A stretch of DNA of 64,000 nucleotides, taken from the NCBI RefSeq assembly GCF_954871325.1, contig NC_088775.1, positions 75,183,561 through 75,247,560 on the forward strand, in the 5' to 3' direction. The stretch comes from Gordionus sp. m RMFG-2023. Taxonomy: Eukaryota > Nematomorpha > Gordioida > Chordodea > Parachordodidae. Both the position numbers and the translations under genes were made by a program. Below the pieces are notes generated by a model. It worked only from the letters and a program-made list of their open reading frames with translations, was not told the DNA's origin and ran no database searches. Shown here in pieces: positions 51,301 through 62,350 of the stretch; position 1 is the first letter of the stretch, and every line of letters starts with the position of its first letter.

Positions 51301-54300
51301 CTCCTTTCCTTTTCTCACTTCTTCATTACCCTATAAATCGAACTAATCTCATTTCCCTTCTTTCCAGTTTCGTTTCCGCCTCCCCACTGTATAAGATAAA
51401 ATAACTATCAAATTCATATTCAATACATAATACATTGTAAGACAGAAATAGTCTCAAAAATTTTGTGAAATCGGGTTTAATTAGAATAAAAGGGCCTTCT
51501 CTTAGTAAAAGTGAAAACTTTAATCTTAAAGATGATTATAGTCAAAATATTGAAAAGGATACTGATAAACATAAGTCACTAGAAATGATAGCTCTGGATC
51601 TAACCTATTTTTTATTTAGAGTCTGACTATCCAAGAAGTAGAAAATTTATTAACTGATGAGAAGGAATGGGAAAATGATTTTATTGTGAATTCCCTTTTC
51701 AAATAAAATTTAAACATTTCTCATCAAAATTCTTTAAAATTTACTGCTTTATACAAAAATAATAAAATAGAAAATGAGCTTATTATTAAATTATTATTTA
51801 AATTAATTATAATCCACTTTTCGTTTTACTTATAAAAAACGAAAAAATCGATAAACATTTAATTAAACCTTTTTTAAAAAAACAAAATTCCTAATTTTTT
51901 TAACTTCCCATTCATACATATTATGGTAATCTATTATCTTGAGCAAATAAAATGAATGCTTAAATTATGGAAATTGCATTAGGGTTGTGCTGATTAATAT
52001 AGGATCGGATCAAACCCGATACATGCCTTTTTTTGTAAAAAGTAGATGATAAATATCAATTTAAATATCGGATCGGTTTTATATGATTATAGGAAAATAT
52101 CGGATTGTTAAATTGATCAACACAATCCTAATTATAAGTAATTAATGTTAGCTTTCTTTCTTTAAAAAAAAACATACCTCTCTAATTTTAGGGCAAAAGG
52201 GTTCGGCCAATGGGAAATGCAGCACGCCACTGTTGTTGTTCCCTTGGTAAAAAGTGGCGACCCTTTGAGTAGTCCTGAAAAAAATTAACAAATTATTCTT
52301 TTCTTTGGATAAAATTGATTTGATACATTTTCGGTTTTCATATAAAATATTCAATGTGAGAGCTAAGAAAACGCCGAAGTTTGAAATCTAGAAGAAAAAA
52401 AGGAAAGTTCTGTCTTCTGTGTTTTGGTTCTTAAATTTAAAACTAGTTCCGTTCGCCGGAATTTTTTAAAATGATTTCTGGTTCCAGTTTTTGTAACTGC
52501 TCAAAGAGAGTTCTAGGTTCCGTTTCCGGTTTCTAGATTAGTTCCGGTTCCGAGAGTTCCAAACCCTGGCTATAATTACTTAATTTATCTGAATTCTTAT
52601 AGGGTATTATTTTTTTAATCAAATGTAATCTTTGATTTGTTACATACAATCAGGGTTTTCGCAATTAAAAAAAATTTGGTTTATTTAAAAAAAAGGAAAA
52701 TTTTTTGATCGCATATTTTAAAAAATCCAATCTTTTCTTTGTGAAAATTTTTTTTCATCATGAAATTAAATAATAAATTAATTTTATATTTTAATTTTTG
52801 AAAAATTCGCTCAAAATTTTGGGCAAAAAAAAATTCAAAAGCTCATTGAATATTTTTTGTTAAACGGCATATAATATACAAAGGAATTTAAATGCTCAAA
52901 TATAGCTCATCAAATAAAAAAAACCTATCAATAGAGAATGTCTGATTTCGAGCATACTATCCAATTCATCCTTTTAAAATAGGCTTATCAGATCTTCATA
53001 TTAATTATAATTTTTCGCTGAGTACATGGAGAAATATTACGCTTTCAAGAATTTGCAATTTTTTCATCCATATATATTCATAAAATTATTACCAATGTGA
53101 ACATCACATAACTTAATGCAGCGAGATTCCTACGCTATGCTGACGATATAAGTATTAGATCTAGAGCCCTGCAATGTGATTTTTTCGCGGCACGACCCCG
53201 GTCCGAATTTTAAAAAAATTGTATGAGCCCGACCCGATCAAACATTTTCACGTCCAACCCGACCCGATCAATTTTTTTTAACAATTTGAGTTTCAATATT
53301 ATAATATCTAATAAACAATTAAAAATTATTTATATTTATTCACATATTGCCACCTTAAATAAAAGTATATTTAACCACCACAATCTAATCAATATTCATA
53401 TAAAGATGCATTTTATTTAATTTGTATATATATATCACTTTTATACAGTAATATAAAAAGTATAGTTAAAATACATTCGAATTTAAAAATTATTCTGAAC
53501 ATTAAAAAGACATCAATATCAGTTATTCTGATTGACATTTTTACGAAACATCGGGCTTCAGGTCGGACACTAAAAGTCCAACCCGAGCCCAAGAAAAAAG
53601 ATATTAAAACAGAGTTTTAGTTTTCGATTATATATTTTTTTATTTTATAAATAATATTATAATAATATTTGTTGTAATGTTTAAAAAAATAGTTAAAAAT
53701 TTATACTAATTTTTGTTAAATTATCTGCATCAAGAAAAAGATTTTAAAATACCTAACGGGTCATATTTAGCGAGTGTTGTTAAACGGCTCGATTTAGCCA
53801 ATCTTTAATAACGTTTAGCTCAAGGTTTTGGCAAAAAATAAATTATTCAAGTTTATTGATTTCGCCCACCGATGGCAGAAAAGTTTGGACTTCTATGGGC
53901 TAAATGGAGTGGTTTAACAACAATTTATTCAGTATAAAAATTGCAAATATTTTAAATGAGATTATTAACTTTTGGAAAATAAAAAATAATACAAATCATT
54001 CGTGAAAGTTAGTTGGATTTTTAAAATAGAAAATATTGAAATTTTTATGACATTGATACAAAGATAGATGGTAAATAAAAATCAATATAAATATCGAATC
54101 AGTTTTTTTTAGTAATATCGGATTGGTGAAAAATTTTTGGATCGACATAGCCCTAGTTATATCTGACCCATTTTCTGGAATGAAACTATGACATAAATAT
54201 CGAATTTAGTGTTAAATCCTTCCAGTTAATTATTAACAGATGCCTGCGCATAATAATAGACATCTCTTCATAATATCTATTTTATTATACTATGAAAGCA

Positions 54301-57300
54301 CAAGCGGAATATTCCCATCATATGGTTATACCAATAAGAATATGGCTGGTTGCATGTTTAGTAATTTTAAAGTTATTACATAGTGTAACATAATAAAGGG
54401 TTTCGCAGACTGCTCAAAATAAAATCTTTTAAGATCTTTAATCTCTGACGATTAAAAAATAAGATTTTTTAAGAATGCTCAAGCAATCAACAAAAATTCA
54501 AATTCATTTATAAGTAAATATTTTGTGATTTTTATGCATAATAAATCTTTCATAATGTAAGTATAAAATTTAAAAAAAAGAGGATCTTCAAAGATTTTTG
54601 TTCAAAATTTTTGGCGAAAAAAATCTTCAAATGCTCATTTAAGATTCAGGTTAAACCTTGCATAATAATGACCAAAATATATTTCCAGGGATGCTTATAT
54701 AGGAGGTTTGACGTTATACCAGAAATAAATTTTATTAATTTTTGGGTTGATTTTTTAGAGGTCCAAAAACTCGCGTAGGTATGTAATGGAGCACGTATTT
54801 TTTTCTCTTAGGAAATAAATCACTTGTGGATTTTCATAAAAATTAAGTGACGGAAAACTAATTGACCAAATCTCTCAAAAATCGCCAGTTTCGCGAATAT
54901 TTCTAAATTTTGAATGGCCAAGGTGCTTTTCAAACAACATATTTTTCCCGTTATTTCTTTCTCGTTCGATTCCATTCGTTCTCTTTTTATGAAATCAAGG
55001 TTTTAAAACCCTTGATTTTCTAAAACACCTTGGGGAAAATATTTTCATAATTAGGTAAAGAAAAATATGTGATATATGTTTTCTTTTCATTTATTTTTGC
55101 TAAATATAAAAAATAATTAATTTCCATATCTATTAAATTGTATGCCAAAATAATGAATCAATATCAAACATTACATTTTTTTTAAATAATTATTTGTCAT
55201 GTAAAGTTTCCAGTATTTTTATATTTCGATGAAAATAATTAATATATTAAAAACAAACAAAGGTTTTTTAAAAAAATTCTTTCACCGGAGTTGATATTTT
55301 GCTCTTTTGGGATGAAATTTTATTTTATAAAATTAAACTAATTAAATTATACCATTGGATAGAGCCTCATCATTAGAATACAAAATAAATAAAAACCCGG
55401 GGTTTTTATACTGTTGGTGCTATTTAAGAGTAAAGTAGTACTTTTTACCAACGACCCTGGATAGGATGGCAAGTGCTTAGGGGTAAGAGGGCAAATATCA
55501 AATTTAATCGATAAACAGTTTTTCTTTATTGTTATTTCATAATTAGATTATAGAATATTTACCAAAAATTAGTCTACACAATTGTTATATCTTATTTGTT
55601 ACAAATGTTATGTTTTGTAATACAATATTATTTGAATATTATAGGCTTTAATACTATATAAACTTCAGTGGCCCCCACAACTGGGGAGGGAATGAAACAA
55701 CTTCTTTTTAGAATAAGGGTACTTTTTATAAAAATATAATTTTTTTAATTTTATTTCATTTTTTGTTTTACCACACCCAACTAGTGTTGTTAAACGGCTC
55801 GTTTTGAGCTGATTTTTAAAAACGGCTAACTCAATATTTCATCCAGAATAGTATTAATAATTATTTTTTTCTTCCTGTAATATAAGTTTTAATATATTTT
55901 TTAACGTTTTGAATATAAAATAAAATTGAAAAAAAATTGTATATTTTCCTTTAAATTCCTTTGTGATTAAAATTTGTAAATCATAATTTTATATTAAATT
56001 TAAAAAAACTGATGCGCTATATAAATGATCAATAAAGTAACTTATAATGTAACTCATTACTTTTGAAACATAGTGGTGCTAGTCTAGATACATCTAAAAT
56101 AATATAACTAGTTACACTACTAATTTATAATAAAACGACTACTGCTTTTTATTTCAATTTATTTCAAACATTAAATATTTATTAATTGATTTTTCGAATG
56201 TTCCATTCTATTTTTATATATAATATCTATAAATAATATTTTATTAATAAGTAAAAATTTTCTACCATAAATAAACGAATAAAATTTTTCAATACCAAAT
56301 AAAAGTGCTCGAGCTTCTTTATCAATCAGAGCGTAGTGTTTTTCTGATTCTAATAAAGTACGTGACGCAAATGAAATAGGTTTTGTCCTTCCGTCTACTA
56401 ATTAATGTAACAACACAGCCCCTAATCCTGAATCAGATGTGTCGCATTCCAAAATTATAGGTAACTGCGCGTTATAAGGAATTAACGCTTCCTCGGATGA
56501 CAATACGAAGGGATTTTGTTCATCTTTCGACCACCGCCTGGGTACTTTCACGCTCGTTAATCTATGTAATAGCGTCGCTTTTCAATGTAGATTACGAATA
56601 AAACGTTCATGATAATTCACGAGTCCTAGAAAAGATCTAAGTTGTAGTATATTTTAAGGTTTAGTGCATTTCGGATAGCCTTCACCTTTAACGGGTTAAG
56701 ATGTATACCGAATTTATCAATAATCACCCCTAAAAATGAAACCGATTTTTGTAAAAATCTCACTTTTGTCAATTTCGCCTTAAAACCTGCTTTCTGTAAT
56801 CTGTCTAACACTATTCGCAAATTATTTATGTGATCCTCATCATTCGACCAGAAATAATTACGTCATCTAAGTCCAGTCATTTGGCAATCTTTTAGCAACT
56901 CATCCATATATCTTTGGAATATAGTAGGTGCACTTGCCAATCCAAAAAGCAATCGTCGGTAACGGAAATAGTCCTTATGAGTCACTATCGTTAGTAATTT
57001 CTGAGATTCCGATTCTACTTCCATCTGTAAATACGCATCTTTCAGATCTATCACGGTAAATTTATCACCACCTTGGATTTTCTTTAATAAATCGTCTAAG
57101 GTAGGAATAACATGATGGTCATACAATAAACACGGATTGAGTGTAACTTTGAAATCAGCACAAATTCGAATATCGCCATTACTCGGTTGGCGTTGACCAC
57201 TGTACCCTAGTTATAGTCGAATCTTATTTCGATAATTCTGCAGCCACTAATCGGTCTAATTCCATTTCAATTGCTTTGAGAAGTGGAAATGGTACCCTAC

Positions 57301-60300
57301 GGGCTGGAAACGATTTTCATAGTAATCAGAGAAGAGGCACCACAGTTGTATTCATTATTACCACTAATAAGGTCCTTGTCTATGATCCAATCCTAACATT
57401 GACTTGGGTCTCGCCCTTAACGTCTAACGGATGATCACCATATGCAGTCAATGGACTGGTTGGTCTAATTTTTGGTCGTCCAATACTTGTCCATATATTA
57501 ATTCCTATCAATGACGCTTGTGCACCAGTGTCAAAATCAAATTCAACATCTAACCCATTTACCTCTGCAGTTAGTTTTGCTCGATTCTCTCGATTTTGTT
57601 GAATCTTCCAAATATTATGAATAGAATCATTACATTCTTATATAATTTAAATTCTTTGATTTACAGCAAACTGCAAAATGACCAATTTTTTTACATTTAT
57701 TACATGCCGCATTTGTAGCTGGACATCTCACTTCTCGATTATGAATAAAACCACATTTATAACATTTAAGTTTATTGTAATCTTTATCATTATTATATTT
57801 GTATTTATTATTCTCTTTATCAAATGTTTTATTATACTTGACTTTATTATAGCCTTTATCAAATGTAGTCGTCGTTTTAATTGGATGTTTATAATTATTA
57901 TCATTATCATTTCTTTTGTTATTATCATTTATCTTATTAACAGGCATATTTTTATTTGCCATTTCTTTATCTGCTCGCTCAGAAGCTAATGCCAGATCAA
58001 GAATAAATTGAAAAGTCAGTACATTATTATCTCTATCAAGACCGTCGGGATATAGAGCTCTAAGATCTCTTTCCAATCCCGATATTTCCATGCCAACCAT
58101 AAACTGATCACGTAAACGCTCGTCAATATCATTAAGATAATGACAACGCTTGCCAATTGTTCTAATTTTATCTGCAAATTCAGTTATGGTTTCAGTTGTT
58201 CTCCGTAATCTAACGAAATCAAATCTAGAAGCAAAAGCTGTTGACGTCGGTTTAAATAGTTTAAAACATAAGATAAAGTTTCGATAGGATCAGGATAACA
58301 AAAACGGTCCACCAACTCAATATTCTTATTGCCAAAAAATGTTAAAAATATATCTTTATATTGACATTCAAATGGGCTTACGCTTTTTAACCGAAAACTG
58401 GCTTCCCATTGAGAAAAGTATTTTGAAGCAGGGATGTGAACCCTTCGACAAAAAAAAGGGTCCGGGTTCGGGTCCGGTAATAAATTTAAAAAGGACCCGG
58501 GTCCAGGGTTCGGGTCCGGGTTGAGAGGAAACATAAAAAGATTGACTCAAAATCAGACTTTTTTTCATTCATTTTTTTATTATACTTCAATATATACACA
58601 TTTATAATTCGAAATGAGATAATTTATATTTTAAATATTTTATTCAATCGCACAATCATGATATCTTCTAAAATATCATTCTTCAGATTTCCACGTAAAT
58701 TAGTCAACGATGAAAATCCACGTTCTACGCTTACCTAAAATAGATAGTCATTTTTATAATACATAAATTATTGTACGTCGCCGGTACAGCCATGACGATT
58801 CTAGAAAAGGTATATAATTCTGGATATATTGAAGAATTTTTCTCCCAGAATTTTAAAATGTTTGCATCTCTATTTATTCTCATAACTTCCGAGAACTTTT
58901 CTATTAAAGATACAATAGATATTTTTTGCTCCTTTCTATCAGATGATAATTTAATTTTTTTTCTCTATCTAATAGTAAAATTTTCAGATCATCAATATCG
59001 TTATCATTATCATTGTTATCGCTACAACCAGTAGATATTGTTGTAACCACCAATGTATTGTAAATAATAGAGTTTTGGGTATGACATAAATCTTCAAGAT
59101 GGTCTATAACCATTTGTTTTTGCTCACTACTTAATAAAACCTGATATCGGGGGTCTAAATATATCGAAGCATATACAACACTATTTTGTAAATATTGTTG
59201 CTCTCTTATTTTCGTATTTTCTAATACTTCATTTGAAAAAGAACTTGTTAATCTCTCTAACTCTAATCGACATCTTAATCATGTGCAAAAATCCGATAAA
59301 CATAATTGTTCAGCTTGCACTCTTAATGTTGTTATTTTTAAAGGAACCAGCACACTAGTAAGCTCTTTTACTTGATTCCAATCATCTTCTAACAAAATGA
59401 TTTCACATGCTCCTATTAAAATCATTACAGAAATCTTTCAAACTTAATAATCGCTCTAGCATCATAAACATCGAGGACCAACGTGTTGTGCAATCTAAAA
59501 TTGCCATTTACCTTTTCATGGATTTTAATATTCTAACAATTGTGGGAGTTCTTAAATATTTTACAACATCCCTTGCTTTATCAATTATAGTTTTAAAGTG
59601 ACTATTTTTTATGGAGATTTCACGAAAAAAATTAATAAAATTATAAAAATTTTATATTATTTTTTAAAAATTATAAAAATTTTATATTCTTTTTTTAAAA
59701 ATTTATAAAATTATAAAAATTTTATATTATTTTTTAAAAATTATATTTTTACATTAATTTTAAAAAAAAAATTTTAAGTTAAAAATTTTTAACACCCTGA
59801 ACCCTTGGACCCTCCACTTTTTAAAAGGGTCCAGGTCCGGGTTCAGCCAAAATACAAGGGTCCAGGAGGGTTCAGAGTCCGGGTCCAGGTCCGGGTTCAC
59901 ATCCCTGTTTTGAAGTCAATGTATCATTATTGTCAAATTTATCAAATTTAAAAGATAAATCTGCCAATTTTTTTGAACCTCCATTTAAGGAATTATTTTC
60001 TCCATTTATCGTAGCCATTTGATAATACGACTACTAATTTATAATAAAACGACTACTGCTTTTTATTTCAATTTATTTCAAACATCAAATTTTTATTAAT
60101 TGATTTTTCGAATGTTCCATTTTATTTTTATATATAATATCTATAAATAATATTTTATTAATTTATTACACATTCTTAAAAAGTAGTAACTAATTACATT
60201 TCAAAAGTAACAACACTATCTTTTTCTATATATATTATCAAAAACTATTACATATAAATGGATATTAAATCAATATTAAGTTAGCAAAAATTGATAAAAG

Positions 60301-61136
60301 GTAAAAATTATTTTAAATTAATGGATACAAACATGGTAATAAATTAATATAAAATAATCTTAATGTTATGCCTAAGCATAAAACATTAATTTAAAAAAAT
60401 TAATTTACATAATATTAACAGAAAGTTTTACAAAATTTAAAAAAAAATGTTTATCCATATTTTATTTATTTTCTTTAAAATGTTTTATCACAAGTTTTTT
60501 GATAGTTTTAAAAGCTTTTAATAATTTTTTTATATTTTGGATAAGTTAAAAAAAATTGAATGATATATAATAATTGAATTGAATAAAATCCAGTATACAT
60601 TATATACTAATATGTAAATGTTTATTATTTGTACATATAGAAATTTAAAATTTGTATAACCTGTCAATAAATTGATCAATGAAAACCAATTGGCCTGGCT
60701 TTATGTTATCTTGCAAAGATCCACATGCAGATGTAACTATAATATGAGTACAACCTTCCATTCTTAAAGCAAATATATTTGCTCGAAAGTTGATATACGT
60801 AGGTGGTATGTTATGTTCCTTGCCATGTCTGCATTTTGGAGAAAAAAATTAATATAATGTATCATATGAAAAATCATTTTTTTAGAATTATAAATCTCTT
60901 CAATTTCTTAAGATTAATATTTAATTAATGTTGTATATTAGGTACCTGGGCAATAAAACACAGTCAACACCATGAATTTTGCCTATAACTAAATCATCTG
61001 ATGGCTATAATATTTGTTATATTCGATTATAGTAAATATCATATATTACTTTCCCAAAAGGTGTATCCACACTTTTTATTTGTCTATCTTCAATTAGTGT
61101 TGCATTATCTAAACCTGATCCACAAATTAATCCAAT
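42327..61136 (-). CDS. MTAP: S-methyl-5'-thioadenosine phosphorylase (MTAP), first exon not found
   Basis: Eight minus-strand exons join in one frame to ~292 residues (human protein 283): 61050-61136, 60946-61004, 60661-60828, 52178-52274, 50454-50606, 42922-43008, 42615-42737, 42327-42431 (stop TAA). Family segments in order: [11 protein letters not shown]...[83 protein letters not shown], then MITDYDSF. The phosphate-site RH, the NMT methionine and the two Asp of TDYD (MTA/adenine specificity) are present. The usual GTG of the N-terminal phosphate loop is GSG here. Known function: the cytosolic trimer cleaves methylthioadenosine with phosphate to adenine and methylthioribose-1-phosphate in methionine salvage after polyamine synthesis. 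All junctions are GT-AG. Introns are 45, 117, 8386, 1571, 7445, 184 and 183 nt; the large ones are filled with transposons. Only ~10 N-terminal residues with the start are missing, upstream of 61137. Confidence 0.95.
43142..43321 (+). other. Unidentified 59-codon open frame in an MTAP intron
   Basis: The plus strand is open from after a TGA (43139) to TAG (43319-43321), with no ATG at the start. It is Lys-rich, then reads [20 protein letters not shown], a run that looks more protein-like than the usual F/I/K noise of this window. No family could be assigned and no splice signals were identified. It lies antisense inside the 7.4-kb MTAP intron. Confidence 0.2.
43980..45685 (-). mobile_element. 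piggyBac-like transposon copy L (degenerate)
   Basis: The 1.7-kb copy is flanked by TTAA on both sides (43976-43979 and 45686-45689), the piggyBac target duplication, and its ends start CCA. The minus strand encodes broken transposase pieces: an N-terminal part near 45150-44940, a middle part near 44820-44700 ([19 protein letters not shown]) and the C-terminal Cys-rich tail [10 protein letters not shown] near 44170. It is the inverted counterpart of the copy at 47022-48830. Confidence 0.78.
45690..46447. mobile_element. TTAA-flanked MITE with GGTGCATATATGCACC ends, holding a second insertion
   Basis: The ends CGGTGCATATATGCACC and GTGTATATATGCACCG are inverted. TTAA precedes (45686-45689, shared with copy L) and follows (46448-46451). 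An insertion of ~400 bp (about 45893-46297) interrupts it; the uninterrupted inverted partner is 46669-47021. The self-palindromic end GGTGCATATATGCACC recurs at 43957-43975 next to the outer TTAA. Confidence 0.7.
45893..46297 (-). mobile_element. Dispersed repeat, candidate solo LTR (copy 2)
   Basis: It is similar to 21764-22144. Comparison with the uninterrupted MITE partner at 46669-47021 shows it is an insertion, flanked by CTAAG and CTTAG, possibly a 5-bp target duplication. On the minus strand it starts TGTTGTAG. The combination suggests an old solo LTR; no internal genes remain. Confidence 0.5.
46669..47021. mobile_element. Inverted partner of the TTAA MITE
   Basis: It starts CGGTGCATATATACACC and ends GGTGCATATATGCAT. 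It is the reverse complement of 45690-46447 without the 400-bp insertion. The TTAA sites at its ends are no longer intact. Confidence 0.7.
47022..48830 (+). mobile_element. piggyBac-like transposon copy R (degenerate)
   Basis: Plus-strand transposase pieces: 47553-47768 ([20 protein letters not shown]), [14 protein letters not shown] near 47835, then 47918-48145 with [20 protein letters not shown] and [11 protein letters not shown] (the conserved catalytic 'FDNFFTS...GT.R.N' of piggyBac), and the Cys-rich tail [17 protein letters not shown] near 48620. Several stops and frameshifts are present. It is the reverse complement of copy L; together they form a ~4.8-kb imperfect palindrome centred near 46560. 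Confidence 0.82.
48831..50453. other. Intronic DNA (MTAP), no gene recognised
   Basis: It contains a G-run at 49717-49728 and fragments resembling transposon ends (for example GCAGGGCCAGTTCT near 49196) that could not be paired. Confidence 0.4.
51494..51707 (+). other. Coding-like stretch of unknown origin in an MTAP intron
   Basis: One frame reads [20 protein letters not shown]...LEMIALDL. After TTTTTATTTAG, another reads [20 protein letters not shown]...IVNSLFK to a stop near 51707. Both have balanced, protein-like composition unlike the surrounding AT-rich noise. They could be two exons or one frameshifted pseudogene. No family recognised; strand is opposite to MTAP. Confidence 0.25.
51980..52130. 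mobile_element. Short MITE with TAGGGTTGTGCTGAT ends
   Basis: TAGGGTTGTGCTGATTAA and (reversed) TAGGATTGTGTTGATCAA form ~18-bp inverted ends around 151 bp containing ATCGGATCGG repeats. A diverged relative with GATCGACATAGCCCTA lies at ~54057-54170. No target duplication was recognised. It sits 48 bp left of MTAP exon 52178-52274. Confidence 0.65.
52390..52568. mobile_element. One end of a hAT-like element
   Basis: Repeated GGTTCCG/GTTCCG motifs build up to the end GAGAGTTCCAAACCCTG, like the right terminus of the hAT at 28651. The matching left end was not found, so it is a fragment. Confidence 0.4.
53162..53600. mobile_element. hAT-type MITE fragment rich in CCCGACCCGATCA
   Basis: The left end TAGAGCCCTGCAATGTGA matches the start of the MITE at 9758. 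Inside are two CCCGACCCGATCA motifs (near 53229 and 53257) and, at the far side, CGGGCTTCAGGTCGG and CCGAGCCC. The right terminus is not recognisable. Confidence 0.5.
53772..53923. mobile_element. Small copy of the 19.2-kb hAT MITE family
   Basis: It begins GAGTGTTGTTAAACGGCTCG and ends GTGGTTTAACAACAAT, inverted ends of the family at 19177-19394. The interior is shorter and diverged. Confidence 0.65.
53924..56115. other. Intronic DNA (MTAP), no gene recognised
   Basis: Besides MITE fragments, this part contains a small palindrome (CCAAGGTG near 54921 with CACCTTGG near 55026). Confidence 0.45.
55787..55855. mobile_element. Half copy of the 19.2-kb hAT MITE family
   Basis: AGTGTTGTTAAACGGCTCG through AACGGCTAACTCA and TTCATCCAGAA matches the left half of 19177-19394. 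No right end was found. Confidence 0.6.
56116..60162 (-). mobile_element. Ty3/gypsy-like LTR retrotransposon fossil, interrupted by a hAT
   Basis: Direct repeats of ~133 bp at 56116-56248 and 60030-60162 differ at about three positions and look like short LTRs, suggesting a moderately young insertion. On the minus strand the parts recognised from 5' to 3' are: gag beginning just inside the right LTR (near 60018) and continuing on the other side of the inserted hAT, with two CCHC-type zinc knuckles (near 57770-57660); an aspartic protease region (near 57540); reverse transcriptase (57126-56863 and 56820-56626); and an RNase H region (near 56600-56290). No integrase region was recognised. The coding region is broken in several places. 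The element lies in the 8.4-kb MTAP intron, same strand as MTAP. Confidence 0.85.
58439..59907 (-). mobile_element. hAT transposon remnant inserted in the gypsy-like fossil
   Basis: The ends CAGGGATGTGAACCC and GGGTTCACATCCCTG are perfect inverted repeats, and the flanks TTTTGAAG (58431-58438 and 59908-59915) are identical 8-bp duplications. Subterminal regions are filled with GGGTCC/GGTTCGGG motifs. The minus strand carries hAT transposase remnants: LDPRYQVLL near 59140, [10 protein letters not shown] near 59090 and the C-terminal [15 protein letters not shown] near 58720, with several breaks. It is younger than the gypsy-like element that hosts it. Confidence 0.9.
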
Positions 61137-61574
61137 CTATTTTAAATAAAATTTATAAATATCCAATTTGTACAAATTTGAAATAAATAATATGATCTTT
61201 TGCCTCAAAAAATATTTATTTACTTTTAAAGACATAGGTAAACTCTGTAGTATATTGATTTTTTTTCAGAATAAGGTCAGCTGTAAAATATTTAATATCC
61301 TTTAGGATTACATATTTTATATTTGGTTATCCCCACTAAATTAAATTAACGATGAACCATCTATAGGAGCAAGGGAAGCAATAAAAATAATATGAACCAA
61401 TAATAAAGGAATAATACTGTTGGTAGAAATTAAGGGCTGTTATATTATTACCCCCCCCCCACCCCCCAAATAAAATTTTAGAAAATTTAAAAAAATACCT
61501 AAATGTCTTTATGTCCAATAAATACGCAATTATATATATTTTAAATTTGATCAGTATCATTACTATTACTAGCT

Positions 61575-62350
61575 AGTAGAGGTCTGCAGAACGCGATTCA
61601 TTCCGAAAAATTAATCCACCGACTTGGCAGAGTTGGGCAGGTCCTTCGGAAAAAGAATCATACAGAGAAGATACAGATTCTTTATTAAAAAATGGATCTT
61701 AGATACAGATACTAGTATCTTATTAAAAATATATAAGATAAAAGATAATAGATACTTTTGTTTTTTGCTAAATGAGAGTATCTTAATAGTTTATAAAAGA
61801 CAATTTTTATTATTTATTGGTGTAGAACATAACATATGCATACAATAATCAGTCATTTTAATATTAATTTTAGCCCATTCATAGCATAGTCAGGTAAGGG
61901 AGACTGGTATTAAAGAGTTGAAATATTAATTTGCAAAAGAGTATTTATATAAATTATTAATCATTATTCTTCAATATAATTTTTCAAATAATTTATAATT
62001 AACCTCTACGGTTTTAGCATATTTAGCATTGTGCCAAAACCAAATAACCTTACAACTGGAGCGTAAGATGGTATTGCAGTATATAAAAAAAAAATTCTTA
62101 ATGGGTGGATAGTAATTAAGCAACTCTAATATATTTTGACAGTTTTTAATATAATTTAACACCTCCAATTCAATTCTATCTGTACCTGTTTTATTTTTAA
62201 ACTGGACGGAATCCAACGTTACTGATTTATTAACAAAACAAATATTGGCATTTTCCCAAAATCGAAAATAGAATAGATCATGTTTTGAAACTTGATAATT
62301 ATTTAGTATTTAATTTGTGCTTTAATATTCTTCAAACTGGATATCCTTAT
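61575..62350 (-). pseudogene. Degenerate hAT remnant
   Basis: A minus-strand frame at 61971-62216 reads ILELLNYYPPIKNFFFIYCN and later YKLFEKLY, resembling the hAT C-terminal dimerisation segment ('YP.IK..FI.YNT.LPSSA...FEKLL'). A possible terminus TAGAGGTCTGCAG lies at 61576. The right limit is a guess. Confidence 0.5.

Noticed and set aside
57678-57989. 103-codon hydrophobic plus-strand frame
   Set aside because: Antisense of the Asn/Lys-rich gag region of the gypsy-like fossil; the I/F-rich 'membrane protein' is a reverse-strand artefact.
56016-60230. Matching GTAACT...TTACTTTTGAAA segments outside both LTR-like repeats
   Set aside because: They hint that the LTR element landed inside a small hAT-like element, but the orientation of the two segments is inconsistent and no target duplication could be fixed.
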